Source of the DNA: Verrucomicrobiota bacterium
GTDB taxonomy: Bacteria > Verrucomicrobiota > Verrucomicrobiia > Limisphaerales > JADJPG01
NCBI GenBank assembly: GCA_016713365.1
Contig: JADJPG010000018.1
Location: forward strand, 1 to 64,000
Direction: 5' to 3'
DNA: 64,000 nucleotides
Shown: positions 19,140 through 27,979 of the stretch, in pieces
How the letters are laid out: each line of letters begins with the position of its first letter
How positions within the stretch are numbered: the stretch's first letter is position 1
Notes under the pieces: generated by a model
Database searches by the model: none
Told to the model about the DNA's origin: nothing
What the model saw: the letters and a program-made list of their open reading frames with translations, nothing else
Made by a program: the position numbers and the translations under genes

Positions 19140-19538
19140 ATGGCCGAAGTTCCTCGCATCTTGTACTGCCACTGCGCCTACGCCCAGGTGGTTCCGGCGG
19201 AAGTAAAGACTGCCGTCCTGCGCAAGCTCTGCGACGCCGGCGTGGCCTTTGACGCCGTGCCAGACCTTTGCGAGATGTCCGCGAGACAGGATCCCAATCT
19301 GCAAAACCTCGTTTCCGGTGGCTGCGTGAAGATCGCAGCCTGTTATCCGCGCGCAGTGAAGTGGCTGTTTGCAGCCGCCAAGGCTCCACTTCCTCCGGAC
19401 GGCGCGGAGGTTCTGAACATGCGGGTCCAGACTGCGGAGGAGATTGTCACTGCGTTGCTCAATACCGGGCTGCAGCCGAATGTGCCGCAGGGAAAAGTGA
19501 CTGCCGAAGATGCCCCGCAACCCGTCGCTGCCACGTAA
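19140..19538 (+). CDS. Cys-rich protein resembling HdrA/redox modules
   Basis: The 132-residue protein has several spaced cysteines: YCHCAYAQVVP near the start, DLCEMSARQDP in the middle, and GGCVKIAACYPRAVKWLF. The pattern resembles the small domain at the start of heterodisulfide reductase A-like proteins, which carries iron-sulfur ligands. The next gene, 42 bases downstream, is a two-cluster ferredoxin, so the pair probably works in electron transfer. Function beyond redox is unknown. Confidence 0.7.
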   Translation: MAEVPRILYCHCAYAQVVPAEVKTAVLRKLCDAGVAFDAVPDLCEMSARQDPNLQNLVSGGCVKIAACYPRAVKWLFAAAKAPLPPDGAEVLNMRVQTAEEIVTALLNTGLQPNVPQGKVTAEDAPQPVAAT

Positions 19539-19580
19539 CACAACCCGCCCCGGAACATTTCACCTCGAACCCGCACTCTC

Positions 19581-20441
19581 ATGGCAGTCAAAGACCAATA
19601 CTCCTTGCGAGTCGTCCTCTATGATGGGGACGGCGCCCAGCCCATCCCAGCATCCGACCGGTTCGATGCGACCACCGCGCTTCTTGAGAAGGGGTTTTCC
19701 GTCACCCAAGCCAAACCAGGCCAAACGGTAAGCCCGATCGGTTCCGCGCCCCTGCTGCTGCTGGGACGTTTCGCGAACACTGATGCTCCCGAGATTGCCG
19801 GAACGGTTCCGGGCTCACGGGTCGTCTCCCGAAACATACTCGGCGTGGACGCCGCGGGAATCAGCGCGCTTTCCGAAGCGGCAAGCCTGGAGTTGCAGGC
19901 CGCGCGGTTCGGCGAGTGGAAACCGTGGTTCCCGGTCATCGATTACGATCGCTGCACGAATTGCATGCAGTGTCTGAGCTTCTGCCTGTTCGGGGTTTAC
20001 GGGGTGGACGACGCCCAGAAAATTCAGGTCCAGAACAACGACAATTGCAAAACGAACTGCCCGGCCTGTTCCCGCGTTTGCCCGGAAGCCGCGATCATGT
20101 TCCCCAAATACAAGGCGGGACCGATCAACGGAGACGTGGTCAGCAATTCGGATTTGAACCGGGAGAAGATGAAGATCGATATCTCCGCCCTGCTGGGTGG
20201 TGATGTTTACTCGATGCTGCGCGAACGGAGCGAGAAAGCGCAAAGCCGGTTCAGCAAAGAACGCGATGCGGACAAGGCGCTGAAGGAACGCCAAAAGTGC
20301 CTCGTGAAGCTCGCGCAAAGTGGGGATATCCCGCCCGAAGTCCTCATGAGCCTGCCGTCTCCAGACGAAATCGCGCGCCGTGCCGAAGAGGCAAAAGCAA
20401 AGGCGGCGGCAGCGTTGGCTCATCAGACGCCGCCCGCGTAA
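19581..20441 (+). CDS. 2x[4Fe-4S] ferredoxin-domain protein
   Basis: The 286-residue protein has an N-terminal domain of about 110 residues with no recognised motif. Two iron-sulfur motifs follow: CTNCMQCLSFC (about 132-142) and CKTNCPACSRVCPEA (about 155-169). The C-terminal 100 residues are charged and helical (SEKAQSRFSKERDADKALKERQK, then a Lys/Ala-rich tail), perhaps a coiled coil. It is likely a cytoplasmic electron carrier paired with the upstream Cys-rich protein. The exact partner enzyme is not encoded nearby. Confidence 0.8.
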   Translation: MAVKDQYSLRVVLYDGDGAQPIPASDRFDATTALLEKGFSVTQAKPGQTVSPIGSAPLLLLGRFANTDAPEIAGTVPGSRVVSRNILGVDAAGISALSEAASLELQAARFGEWKPWFPVIDYDRCTNCMQCLSFCLFGVYGVDDAQKIQVQNNDNCKTNCPACSRVCPEAAIMFPKYKAGPINGDVVSNSDLNREKMKIDISALLGGDVYSMLRERSEKAQSRFSKERDADKALKERQKCLVKLAQSGDIPPEVLMSLPSPDEIARRAEEAKAKAAAALAHQTPPA

Positions 20442-20724
20442 GCTCGCCCCGTTTTCCGATCCAGTTTCAACGCCAGAGGCTTCCGTTCAGGGAAGACTAC
20501 CTTCGCAAACGGAGATTGCCGATAACCTCCCCATGTGCGAATGTCAGCAATCAATGTCCATGAGCGTGCGCAATCACTGCGTACGCGGGGCGTCGCTCTC
20601 TCGATTAAAAAGCAGTGCGAGCACAGAAGCTGAAGTGCATGAGGCATTGGCGATAAAAAACTTACAAACACGAGTTCGAGTCGTATCAAAGAACCAAGAC
20701 GTATAAAGGAGTAAAAGTCGTACC
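20442..20724. other. Intergenic spacer before the MBG-repeat gene
   Basis: No coding frame is supported. The 3' end is AT-richer and ends in AAAGGAGT about 13 bases before the ATG at 20725, a good Shine-Dalgarno, which is uncommon in this window. Confidence 0.5.
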
Positions 20725-23700
20725 ATGCCACTCGGAATTCCATCGAGCGTCGGCCGCGCCACGTTCCAAACAGATTTTTCGCCAAAACCCTTCCGCCGTG
20801 CAATGGCGACTCTCGCCTGCATCGCTTTCAGTCTGGGCGTTTTCCTCACGACTTACACCCGCGCAGCCGCTCAGACTTATTTGTTGAGCGAAGGCTTTGA
20901 AGGACCCGGCTACGAAAACTCCGGCTGGATAGTTCCACCGAACAGCACCTCCGCTCCCGAACCAGACCACACGGGAACAGTGCTGCTCGGAAACCAGTCG
21001 CTCCGCTGCAACGGCGTCTCCTTCATCCAACGCCCGTTCGAGCGGGAAGATCCTTTCTTTTGTTACCTCCGTGTCCGTTGGGCGGCCTGGTCGGATTACA
21101 AATTCGTAGTCGACTGGTTGGACAACACCCAAGGCTCCACCGCCACGTTGCTGACCAGTTTCGGCAACAAGCTCGAAATCAAGCACGGCTCCGTCAGCGT
21201 GCCCGGCACCACGACCATTGCCCTCAATACCACCTACCACGTCTGGATCGAGTGGACGAAAGGCTCGGGTAGCGATGGCACCATGAAACTCTTCGTCTCG
21301 ACCGACGGAACCAAGCCCACAGTGCCCGAAGTATCCATCACCACCGGCAACGGTGTCGCTTCCGCTGCGTTCGATGTCGGTCCGTTCGGCGCCGGTGTGG
21401 ATGTCGTCTACGATTCGATCCTGATCGACGACGAACCGATTGGAAGCAATCCCGGTGGCAACGCACCGCCCTCGATTTCGGGTATCGCGAATCAGTCCAC
21501 TCCCGAAAATACCTCCACCGCTCCCATCGCGTTTACCGTCGGCGACCCGGAGACGAATGCGGTGGATCTGACTGTCACCGGCAGCTCGTCAAACCAAGAC
21601 GTCATTCCGAACGCGAACATCGTATTCGGCGGGTCCGAATCGAATCGCACCGTCACTTTGACTCCGGCTCCCAACCAGTCAGGAGTGGCGACGATCACCG
21701 TGACGGTCAGCGATGGCACCGCGTCCTCCTCCACCAGTTTTCCGATCACAGTGGGAACCTTCAACAGCCCCCCTTCCATCTCCTCCATCGCCAACCAATC
21801 CACCGTTCAAAACACGTCCACTCCGGCCATCGGATTCGTCGTCGACGACGCGCAAACCAATGCGGATAGCTTGGACCTCGACGGCAACTCCTCCAACACG
21901 ACTCTCGTTCCGACAAGCAACATCGCCTTTGGCGGTGCAGGCACGAATCGAACCGTGACCATCACCCCCGCCCCTGGAGAAACCGGAACCGCAACCTTCA
22001 CCGTGTTCGTCAACGATGGCCAGTTGACCAATTCCACCTCGTTCATCCTGACTGTCAGCACGGTGAACACGCCGCCCACCATCACTGCAATCAGCGGACA
22101 AACCATCGCGCAAGACTCCGTTCTGGGACCCATCGGCTTCACGGTGGGCGACGCGGAAACAGCGGCATCCGCCATCGTTCTCACCAAGGCGTCGTCGAAT
22201 CCGGATCTCATCCCCCCTGCGAACATCATTCTCGGCGGAAGCGCCGAGAACCGGACCGTCACCATCACCCCGGCCAGCGGCCAGTCCGGCACCAGCACCA
22301 TTACACTGATGGTGAATGACGGCGAACTCACCGTGTCGCGGAACTTCCTCGTGACCGTGATCCCAAACGGCACCGGTACCCCGGGCGGATTGCTTTTCGA
22401 GGAAGGATTCGAAGGACCGGGCTACGAGAATAGCGGCTGGACTGAACTCGGCCTGCCGGACCCCAATTACACAAATCAGATCCTCCGCGGCTCGGAATCA
22501 TTGAACCTGACCGGCAGCGAATTCATCTACCGGACATTCGTGGCGACCAATAATTTCGACCTCTACATGCGCGCGCATTGGAACGCCTGGGTCGACTACA
22601 TCAGCTTCATCTACTTCGAAACGGCAGACTTCCAAGCGGCGGGCAGCTTGTTCGCCGATAATAATCTGCTCCAGATCAATCACGGCAGCGCGAGCGTCAT
22701 TGGCAGCACCGCCATCCAACTCGACACGACTTATCACATCTGGCTGGAGTGGCTGCGTGGTGATGGCACCAACGGAACCCTGAACCTCTACGTCTCGACC
22801 AACGTCATCAAACCCACTCTGCCGGAAGCAAGCATTTCGACCGGCAACGGCGGCGCCATCGAACGCATCTATTTCGGCTCCTTCAGTGCAGGCTTCGATG
22901 TCGTGATCGATTCGCTCTTCATTGACGACCAACCGATCGGGAGCAACCCGGAAGGAAACCTGCCGCCGAGCATTTCCTCAATCGCCGATCAGACGGTCGA
23001 CGAAGACGCTTCCACGACCACCATTCCATTTTCCATAGGCGATCTCGAAAGCTCCGCCGCCAGCCTGACTCTCGCTGGTTTCTCCTCGGACACCAACCTC
23101 GTTCCGCGAGCGAATATCGTCTTCGGCGGGTCCGAGTCGAACCGCACGGTCGTGGTCACACCCGCGCCCAATCAATTCGGCACCACCACCATCACCATTC
23201 AAGTCCGCGACAACGCGCTCACCACCAACACCACGTTCCTGCTCACCGTCGACCCTCTGAATGACGCGCCGCAAATCAGCTTGCCCGGGAGCCCGGTGAA
23301 TTTCGTCGAAGGTTCGATTCCCGTCGTCCTCAACTCCAACGCGACTGTCATCGACATCGATTCGGCATCCTTCGGTGGTGGCCAGTTGACGATCAGTATT
23401 TCAGAAAACAGCGTCCCCGAAGACCGCCTCTCCATTCGCAACCAAGGCGTAGGTCCCGGAGAGATCGAAGTCAGCGGCATTGGCATCGCCTACGAAGGCG
23501 TGGGCATCGGCACGTTCTCCGGCGGAACCAACGGCTCCACTCCGTTGGTGATTTCGTTTAACGCCAGCGCTACGCCACAAGCCGCCCAGGCCCTGCTGCG
23601 CAACATTACATTTGAAAGTGTTTCCGCCATGCCATCCCCCTTGCCTCGCACCATCTCGGTCGTCGCGGCGGACGGCCCGAGCGGAACCAGCGCGCCCGCC

Positions 23701-25650
23701 ACCATGGTTGTCAATGTCACCGGTGTGGCAGCAAATCCCACGGTCACCTGGCTCTCCCCGACACCGATCATCTACGGCACTCCTCTGTCAGAACTTCAAC
23801 TGACTGCCACCGCCGATGTTTCCGGAACCTTCAGCTACCTCCCGCCCGGCGGAACCGTCTTGAGCGTCGGAACCGAGCAACCGCTCTCGGTCATCTTTAC
23901 GCCGACTGACAGCGTCAACTTCAACTCCATCACCACGAGCGTCCCGCTGACCGTCACTCCAGCCCCGCTACTCGTCACCGCCAACGCCACCAATCGCGTC
24001 TACGGCTCCGCGAATCCTGCCTTCACCGCGACAATCTCCGGCTTCGTCAATGGCGATGACGAGGCCGACCTCGACACACCCGTCACCTTCTCCACCACAG
24101 CCGACACCACCAGTCCCGTCGGCTCCTACGACATCATCCCCGCCGGCGCCACCGACCTCAACTACTCCCTCTCCTTCACCAACGCACTGCTCTCCGTCAC
24201 GCCCGCTGCACTACTTGTCACTGCCAACGCCACCAACCGCGCCTACGGCAACACCAACCCAATCTTCACTGCCACCATCTCCGGCTTCGTCAATGGCGAT
24301 GACGACACGGATTTGCTTGGCGCCCTGGCCTTCGCGACGCTGGCCGAGACCAACAGCCCCGTCGGCCCATACGCCGTCACACCCGCGGGCCTGAGCTCCA
24401 CCAACTACACCATCACCTTCGCTGACGGCACACTCACCGTCACCGCCTTCGCCCTTCTCGTCACCGCAGACAACCAGAGCAAACTCTACGGCGCCGACTT
24501 GCCCGCCCTCACCGGAACGATCCTCGGCGTGCAGAACGCAGACGACATCACCGCCACCTTCTCCACCGTTGCCACTGCCGCCAGCGATGTCGGGCTCTAC
24601 CTCATCACCCCCGTCCTGAACGATCCCAATAATCTCCTCACCAACTACACCGTCACGATCGTCAACGGCACCCTGACTAATCTTCCCGCCCCGCTGCTCG
24701 TCACTGCCAACAACACCAACCGCGCCTATGGCGACACCAACCCAATCTTCACCGCCACCATCTCCGGCTTCGTGAATGGCGATGACGAAACGGACCTGCT
24801 TGGCGCCTTGACCGTCACAACGCTCGCTGAGACCAACAGCCCCGTCGGCCCATACGCCGTCACACCCGCAGGCCTGAGCTCCACCAACTACACCATCACC
24901 TTTGCCGACGGCACACTCACCGTCACCGCCTTTGCCGTTCTCGTCACCGCAGACAACCAGAGCAAACTCTACGGCGCCGACTTGCCCGCCCTCACCGGAA
25001 CGATCCTCGGCGTGCAGAACGCAGACGACATCACCGCCACCTTCTCCACCGTTGCCACTACCGCCAGCGATGTCGGGCTCTACCTCATCACCCCCGTCCT
25101 GAATGATCCCAATAATCTCCTCACCAACTACACCGTCACGATCGTCAACGGCGCCCTGACCAATCTTCCGGCCCCGCTCCTCGTCGCTGCCACCGCCACC
25201 AACCGCGTTTACGGCATCGCCAACCCCGCCTTCACAGCGACATTCTCCGGCTTCGTCAATGGCGACGACGAGGCCGATCTCGACACTCCCGTCACCTTCT
25301 CCACCACCGCCGACGCCACCAGTCCCGTCGGCTCCTACGACATCGTCCCCGCCGGCGCCACCGACCTCAACTACTCCCTCTCCTTCACCAATGCGCCGCT
25401 TGCCGTCACTCCCGCTGGACCGCTCACCTTGACCCTGGTCTCAGCAGATGCCGCCGGGAACGTGACACTGCGAGTCACCAGCGACCCCGGCCAGCGCGTC
25501 AAGATTCAGGCCGCCACCGACCTCGCCACTTGGGATGATCTCGCAACGCTGAACAACATCACCGGCACCATCGACTACACCGATCCGGCGGCTCCCGATC
25601 GGCCGAAACGATTCTACCGCGTCGTGCTGTCGCCCGGTTCGCCAGAATAA
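20725..25650 (+). CDS. Giant secreted MBG/Ig-repeat surface protein
   Basis: 1641 residues with an N-terminal signal (hydrophobic part about residues 27-48, ending in TRAAAQ). Two copies of a jelly-roll-like module start with EGFEGPGYENSGW (about 53-235 and 557-735). Each is followed by cadherin/Ig-like repeats with PPSISxIANQST and NRTVTxTPAP motifs. Residues about 1075-1565 hold six MBG domains of about 80 residues (LLVTAN.TNR.YG..NP.FTATI.GF). Three carry LLVTADNQSKLYG-like or closely related variants in a duplicated pair order. The C-terminus (QAATDLATWDDLATL...FYRVVLSPG) is the tail common on exported proteins of this phylum. It probably acts in adhesion or as a matrix component. An internal ATG at 20803 is an alternative start. 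Confidence 0.9.
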   Translation: MPLGIPSSVGRATFQTDFSPKPFRRAMATLACIAFSLGVFLTTYTRAAAQTYLLSEGFEGPGYENSGWIVPPNSTSAPEPDHTGTVLLGNQSLRCNGVSFIQRPFEREDPFFCYLRVRWAAWSDYKFVVDWLDNTQGSTATLLTSFGNKLEIKHGSVSVPGTTTIALNTTYHVWIEWTKGSGSDGTMKLFVSTDGTKPTVPEVSITTGNGVASAAFDVGPFGAGVDVVYDSILIDDEPIGSNPGGNAPPSISGIANQSTPENTSTAPIAFTVGDPETNAVDLTVTGSSSNQDVIPNANIVFGGSESNRTVTLTPAPNQSGVATITVTVSDGTASSSTSFPITVGTFNSPPSISSIANQSTVQNTSTPAIGFVVDDAQTNADSLDLDGNSSNTTLVPTSNIAFGGAGTNRTVTITPAPGETGTATFTVFVNDGQLTNSTSFILTVSTVNTPPTITAISGQTIAQDSVLGPIGFTVGDAETAASAIVLTKASSNPDLIPPANIILGGSAENRTVTITPASGQSGTSTITLMVNDGELTVSRNFLVTVIPNGTGTPGGLLFEEGFEGPGYENSGWTELGLPDPNYTNQILRGSESLNLTGSEFIYRTFVATNNFDLYMRAHWNAWVDYISFIYFETADFQAAGSLFADNNLLQINHGSASVIGSTAIQLDTTYHIWLEWLRGDGTNGTLNLYVSTNVIKPTLPEASISTGNGGAIERIYFGSFSAGFDVVIDSLFIDDQPIGSNPEGNLPPSISSIADQTVDEDASTTTIPFSIGDLESSAASLTLAGFSSDTNLVPRANIVFGGSESNRTVVVTPAPNQFGTTTITIQVRDNALTTNTTFLLTVDPLNDAPQISLPGSPVNFVEGSIPVVLNSNATVIDIDSASFGGGQLTISISENSVPEDRLSIRNQGVGPGEIEVSGIGIAYEGVGIGTFSGGTNGSTPLVISFNASATPQAAQALLRNITFESVSAMPSPLPRTISVVAADGPSGTSAPATMVVNVTGVAANPTVTWLSPTPIIYGTPLSELQLTATADVSGTFSYLPPGGTVLSVGTEQPLSVIFTPTDSVNFNSITTSVPLTVTPAPLLVTANATNRVYGSANPAFTATISGFVNGDDEADLDTPVTFSTTADTTSPVGSYDIIPAGATDLNYSLSFTNALLSVTPAALLVTANATNRAYGNTNPIFTATISGFVNGDDDTDLLGALAFATLAETNSPVGPYAVTPAGLSSTNYTITFADGTLTVTAFALLVTADNQSKLYGADLPALTGTILGVQNADDITATFSTVATAASDVGLYLITPVLNDPNNLLTNYTVTIVNGTLTNLPAPLLVTANNTNRAYGDTNPIFTATISGFVNGDDETDLLGALTVTTLAETNSPVGPYAVTPAGLSSTNYTITFADGTLTVTAFAVLVTADNQSKLYGADLPALTGTILGVQNADDITATFSTVATTASDVGLYLITPVLNDPNNLLTNYTVTIVNGALTNLPAPLLVAATATNRVYGIANPAFTATFSGFVNGDDEADLDTPVTFSTTADATSPVGSYDIVPAGATDLNYSLSFTNAPLAVTPAGPLTLTLVSADAAGNVTLRVTSDPGQRVKIQAATDLATWDDLATLNNITGTIDYTDPAAPDRPKRFYRVVLSPGSPE
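23955..25410 (+). repeat. MBG-domain repeat array with 483-bp duplication
   Basis: Six MBG units in the order A-B-C-B'-C'-A'. Units B-C (from about 24202) and B'-C' (from about 24685) are offset by exactly 483 bases and nearly identical at DNA level, including silent positions. The outer A and A' units resemble each other more than the inner ones. This indicates a recent in-frame tandem duplication. Confidence 0.85.
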
Positions 25651-25667
25651 CTGCGTCTCCCTTTCTC

Positions 25668-25703
25668 TGGCGGCAGGTTATGCCTGCCGCCATTTTCTTT
25701 TTT
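25668..25703 (+). terminator. Rho-independent terminator after MBG gene
   Basis: A 10-bp perfect stem (25668-25677 with 25683-25692, loop TTATG) is followed by TTTTCTTTTTT. It separates the surface-protein gene from bcp. Confidence 0.9.
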
Positions 25704-25750
25704 GCAACGCCAGAGCCGCCTCATATCCTTCCCTTCGAGACAAACGCTCT

Positions 25751-26233
25751 ATGGCCAAATCACCTGAACTCACTCTCAAGGAAGGCGACAAAGCGCCCGC
25801 CTTCAACGCTGCCACCAGCGGCGGTGGAAAAATCTCGCTCGGCGATCTGAAGGGGAAACATGTCATCCTCTACTTTTACCCGAAGGACGACACGCCGGGT
25901 TGCACCAAGGAGGCGTGCGCTTTCCGCGACCACTTCGCCGACTTCAAGAAACGCGGTGCCATCGTACTCGGAGTCAGCACGGACCCCGTGAAGTCGCACG
26001 ACAAGTTCGTCGAGAAATACAAGCTGCCATTCACCCTGCTCGCTGACGAAGATCACAAAATCGTCGAAGCCTATGGTGTCTGGGGACAGAAAACCTTTAT
26101 GGGCCGGAAATACATGGGCACTCATCGCGTCACCTTCCTTATTGGTCCCGACGGCAAGATTCAGAAAATCTGGCCGACCGTGAAACCAGAGGAACACGCA
26201 GAAGAAGTCCTCGCCGCGCTGGACGCCAAATAG
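25751..26233 (+). CDS. bcp: Thioredoxin-dependent thiol peroxidase (BCP/PrxQ)
   Basis: A 160-residue peroxiredoxin that reduces H2O2 and organic peroxides using thioredoxin. The motif YPKDDTPGCTKEACAFRD contains the peroxidatic Cys51 and the resolving Cys56 expected for PrxQ. The second-half motifs LLADEDHKIVEAYGVWGQK and RVTFLIGPDGKI are conserved. A bidirectional terminator separates it from a convergent glutaredoxin gene, a plausible functional neighbour. Confidence 0.96.
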   Translation: MAKSPELTLKEGDKAPAFNAATSGGGKISLGDLKGKHVILYFYPKDDTPGCTKEACAFRDHFADFKKRGAIVLGVSTDPVKSHDKFVEKYKLPFTLLADEDHKIVEAYGVWGQKTFMGRKYMGTHRVTFLIGPDGKIQKIWPTVKPEEHAEEVLAALDAK

Positions 26234-26258
26234 CTCCAACTCTCGATTCCAAAAAACG

Positions 26259-26300
26259 AAACCGCCGCAAGCATCACTGCCTGCGGCGGTTTGGTTTTAA
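26259..26300. terminator. Bidirectional terminator between bcp and glutaredoxin
   Basis: An 11-bp perfect stem (26259-26269 with 26282-26292) has A-rich sequence on the left and TTGGTTTT on the right, suiting both convergent genes. Confidence 0.85.
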
Positions 26301-26314
26301 AGAACCCTCGCGTC

Positions 26315-26653
26315 TCAGCGACGGAACTGCATCGGCGCTGCACCCGGCATCTCGTGGGCGCAAGGCTGGTTAATCGGCGCGTCCGGCGTGCGATCGTTGG
26401 AAGACACAAGGCTGTTCGCCAGCAGATAAGCCTCCACTTCCTCACCGCTGATGTCCGGCAGCATCTTGCCATTCACCTCCACGCATGGGCTGAGCATCTG
26501 ACCGCTCTTCTCGATCATCTCCGCTCGTTGCACGGGATCGTTGATGATGTCGCGGTCTTCGAAAGGCAGGTCATACTTGCGCATGATGGCGCGCACACCC
26601 TGGCTCCAGCCGCAGGTCGGTTTCAAATAAGCGATAATCTTTGGCTTTGTCAT
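26315..26653 (-). CDS. Monothiol-type glutaredoxin with extra C-terminal tail
   Basis: 112 residues from the ATG at 26653. The thioredoxin-fold N-terminus MTKPKIIAYLKPTCGWSQGV has a CGWS active site (Cys14, Ser17), i.e. monothiol. MLSPCVEVNGKMLPDISGEEVEAYL matches the glutaredoxin cis-Pro/substrate region. A tail of about 30 residues has one more Cys and a His (NQPCAHEMPG). The role may be deglutathionylation or iron-sulfur handling. It converges on bcp. Confidence 0.88.
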   Translation of the reverse strand: MTKPKIIAYLKPTCGWSQGVRAIMRKYDLPFEDRDIINDPVQRAEMIEKSGQMLSPCVEVNGKMLPDISGEEVEAYLLANSLVSSNDRTPDAPINQPCAHEMPGAAPMQFRR

Positions 26654-26778
26654 ATTGCAGCCAATTTTGAGCACGCCACCCGGCACGTCAAGTCTGCGGC
26701 AGTTTTCTTTTGACGCCTAGTTTCCCGTCCGCCGACTTTCAAGTTGCCCATGCTCATCCCCTCGTCGTTAACTCCGCC

Positions 26779-27903
26779 ATGCCGTTGCAAGTTCTGATCG
26801 CGCCCGACAAGTTCAAGGGCACGCTGACCGCCCATCAGGCCGCCGAGGCCATCGCCCGCGGCTGGAAATCAGTGCGTCCAACCGACGTTCTTGCCCTGCT
26901 CCCCATGAGCGATGGCGGCGACGGTTTCGGCGAAATCATCAGCGAGCTCATCGGCGCGCAGCCGCAGACCACCAAGACCGTCGACGCCGCCCGCCGTCCG
27001 CTCGACGCCGCCTGGTGGTGGCACGAGGAATCCAAAACCGCGATCGTCGAGTCCGCCCGCGTCATCGGACTCGCCATGTTGCCGCGCGGAAAATATCACC
27101 CGTTCGAACTCGACACCTTTGGACTCGGCGCAGTGCTGAGCGATGCCGCCCATCACGGCGCGAAGAACTGCATCGTCGGCATCGGCGGTAGCGCGACCAA
27201 CGACGGCGGCTTTGGCATGGCCCGCGCGCTCGGCTGGCAGTTCTTCAATAACCACGAGGAAGACATTACCCGCTGGACCGAGCTGCATCACCTCTCACTG
27301 ATCCGGCCGCCAGCCGAAGTGCGACTGTTCGAAAACCTCACCGTCGCCGTCGACGTGCAGAACCCGCTCCTTGGCCCTTCCGGATGCAGCCGGGTGTATG
27401 GACCACAGAAAGGCCTGACCGAGTTTGACCTCGCGGAACGTTGCCTCGGCAAGCTCGCCGCCGTGATGGGATCCGAACTGAAGATTTCCCACGCCAACAC
27501 GCCGGGCGCCGGCGCCGCGGGCGGACTTGGCTACGGCTTGATGAGTTTTATCGGAGCGAAAATGGAGCCAGGCATCGACATCTTTGAACGACACGCCCGA
27601 CTCTCCGACCGCGTACGCCAATCGCAGCTGGTGATCACCGGCGAAGGCGCGCTCGACGCGCAGACGCTGATGGGGAAAGGCGTCGGTGAAATCGCGAACG
27701 TCTGCCAGAAACACCGCGTCCCCTGCCTTGGAATCGCTGGATTCGTCCCGGATCCGGACCAGGCGAAGACCAAGTTTGCCGGGACGTGGGCATTGACGCC
27801 GCATTTCACCGACAAGGAATCCGCGATGCGCGAACCGGCCGTGTGGCTGGAACGTCTCGCGGCGAAGGCGGCGGGGGAATGGAAACAGGTCAGTAATCAG
27901 TGA
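26779..27903 (+). CDS. Glycerate kinase (GarK/GlxK family)
   Basis: The 374-residue protein starts MPLQVLIAPDKFKGTLTA, the standard family start; the frame upstream to 26710 is not needed. Signatures are MSDGGDGFGEI, VGIGGSATNDGGFGMARALG and LVITGEGALDAQTLMGKG. The enzyme phosphorylates D-glycerate in sugar-acid and glyoxylate catabolism. This fits the TIM-barrel isomerase at 6525 and the downstream sugar genes, but it forms its own unit. Its stop codon lies inside a long inverted repeat shared with the next spacer. Confidence 0.93.
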   Translation: MPLQVLIAPDKFKGTLTAHQAAEAIARGWKSVRPTDVLALLPMSDGGDGFGEIISELIGAQPQTTKTVDAARRPLDAAWWWHEESKTAIVESARVIGLAMLPRGKYHPFELDTFGLGAVLSDAAHHGAKNCIVGIGGSATNDGGFGMARALGWQFFNNHEEDITRWTELHHLSLIRPPAEVRLFENLTVAVDVQNPLLGPSGCSRVYGPQKGLTEFDLAERCLGKLAAVMGSELKISHANTPGAGAAGGLGYGLMSFIGAKMEPGIDIFERHARLSDRVRQSQLVITGEGALDAQTLMGKGVGEIANVCQKHRVPCLGIAGFVPDPDQAKTKFAGTWALTPHFTDKESAMREPAVWLERLAAKAAGEWKQVSNQ

Positions 27904-27958
27904 GTCAGTGGCCGGTGTCCTCGAATGTGTGCCATGACTTCATCCACTGATTACTGAC
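27889..27958. repeat. Inverted repeat at the convergent glycerate kinase/nagB ends
   Basis: A 14-bp perfect stem (27889-27902 with 27945-27958, arm GTCAGTAATCAGTG) surrounds a 42-base loop. The left arm includes the stop codon region of the kinase gene. The right side continues as CACTGTTCACTG and is repeated in the next spacer. No T-run follows, so its role as a terminator is uncertain. Confidence 0.7.
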
Positions 27959-27979
27959 TCACTGTTCACTGGCTTGCGC

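Noticed and set aside
18846..19541. 231-residue minus-strand ORF upstream of rpmH
   Set aside because: Antisense to the Cys-rich protein and rpmH promoter; no recognisable features.
23955..25410. CRISPR-like repeats
   Set aside because: The repeated units are coding MBG domains of about 240 bases in frame, not short repeats with unique spacers. No CRISPR array was seen in the window.
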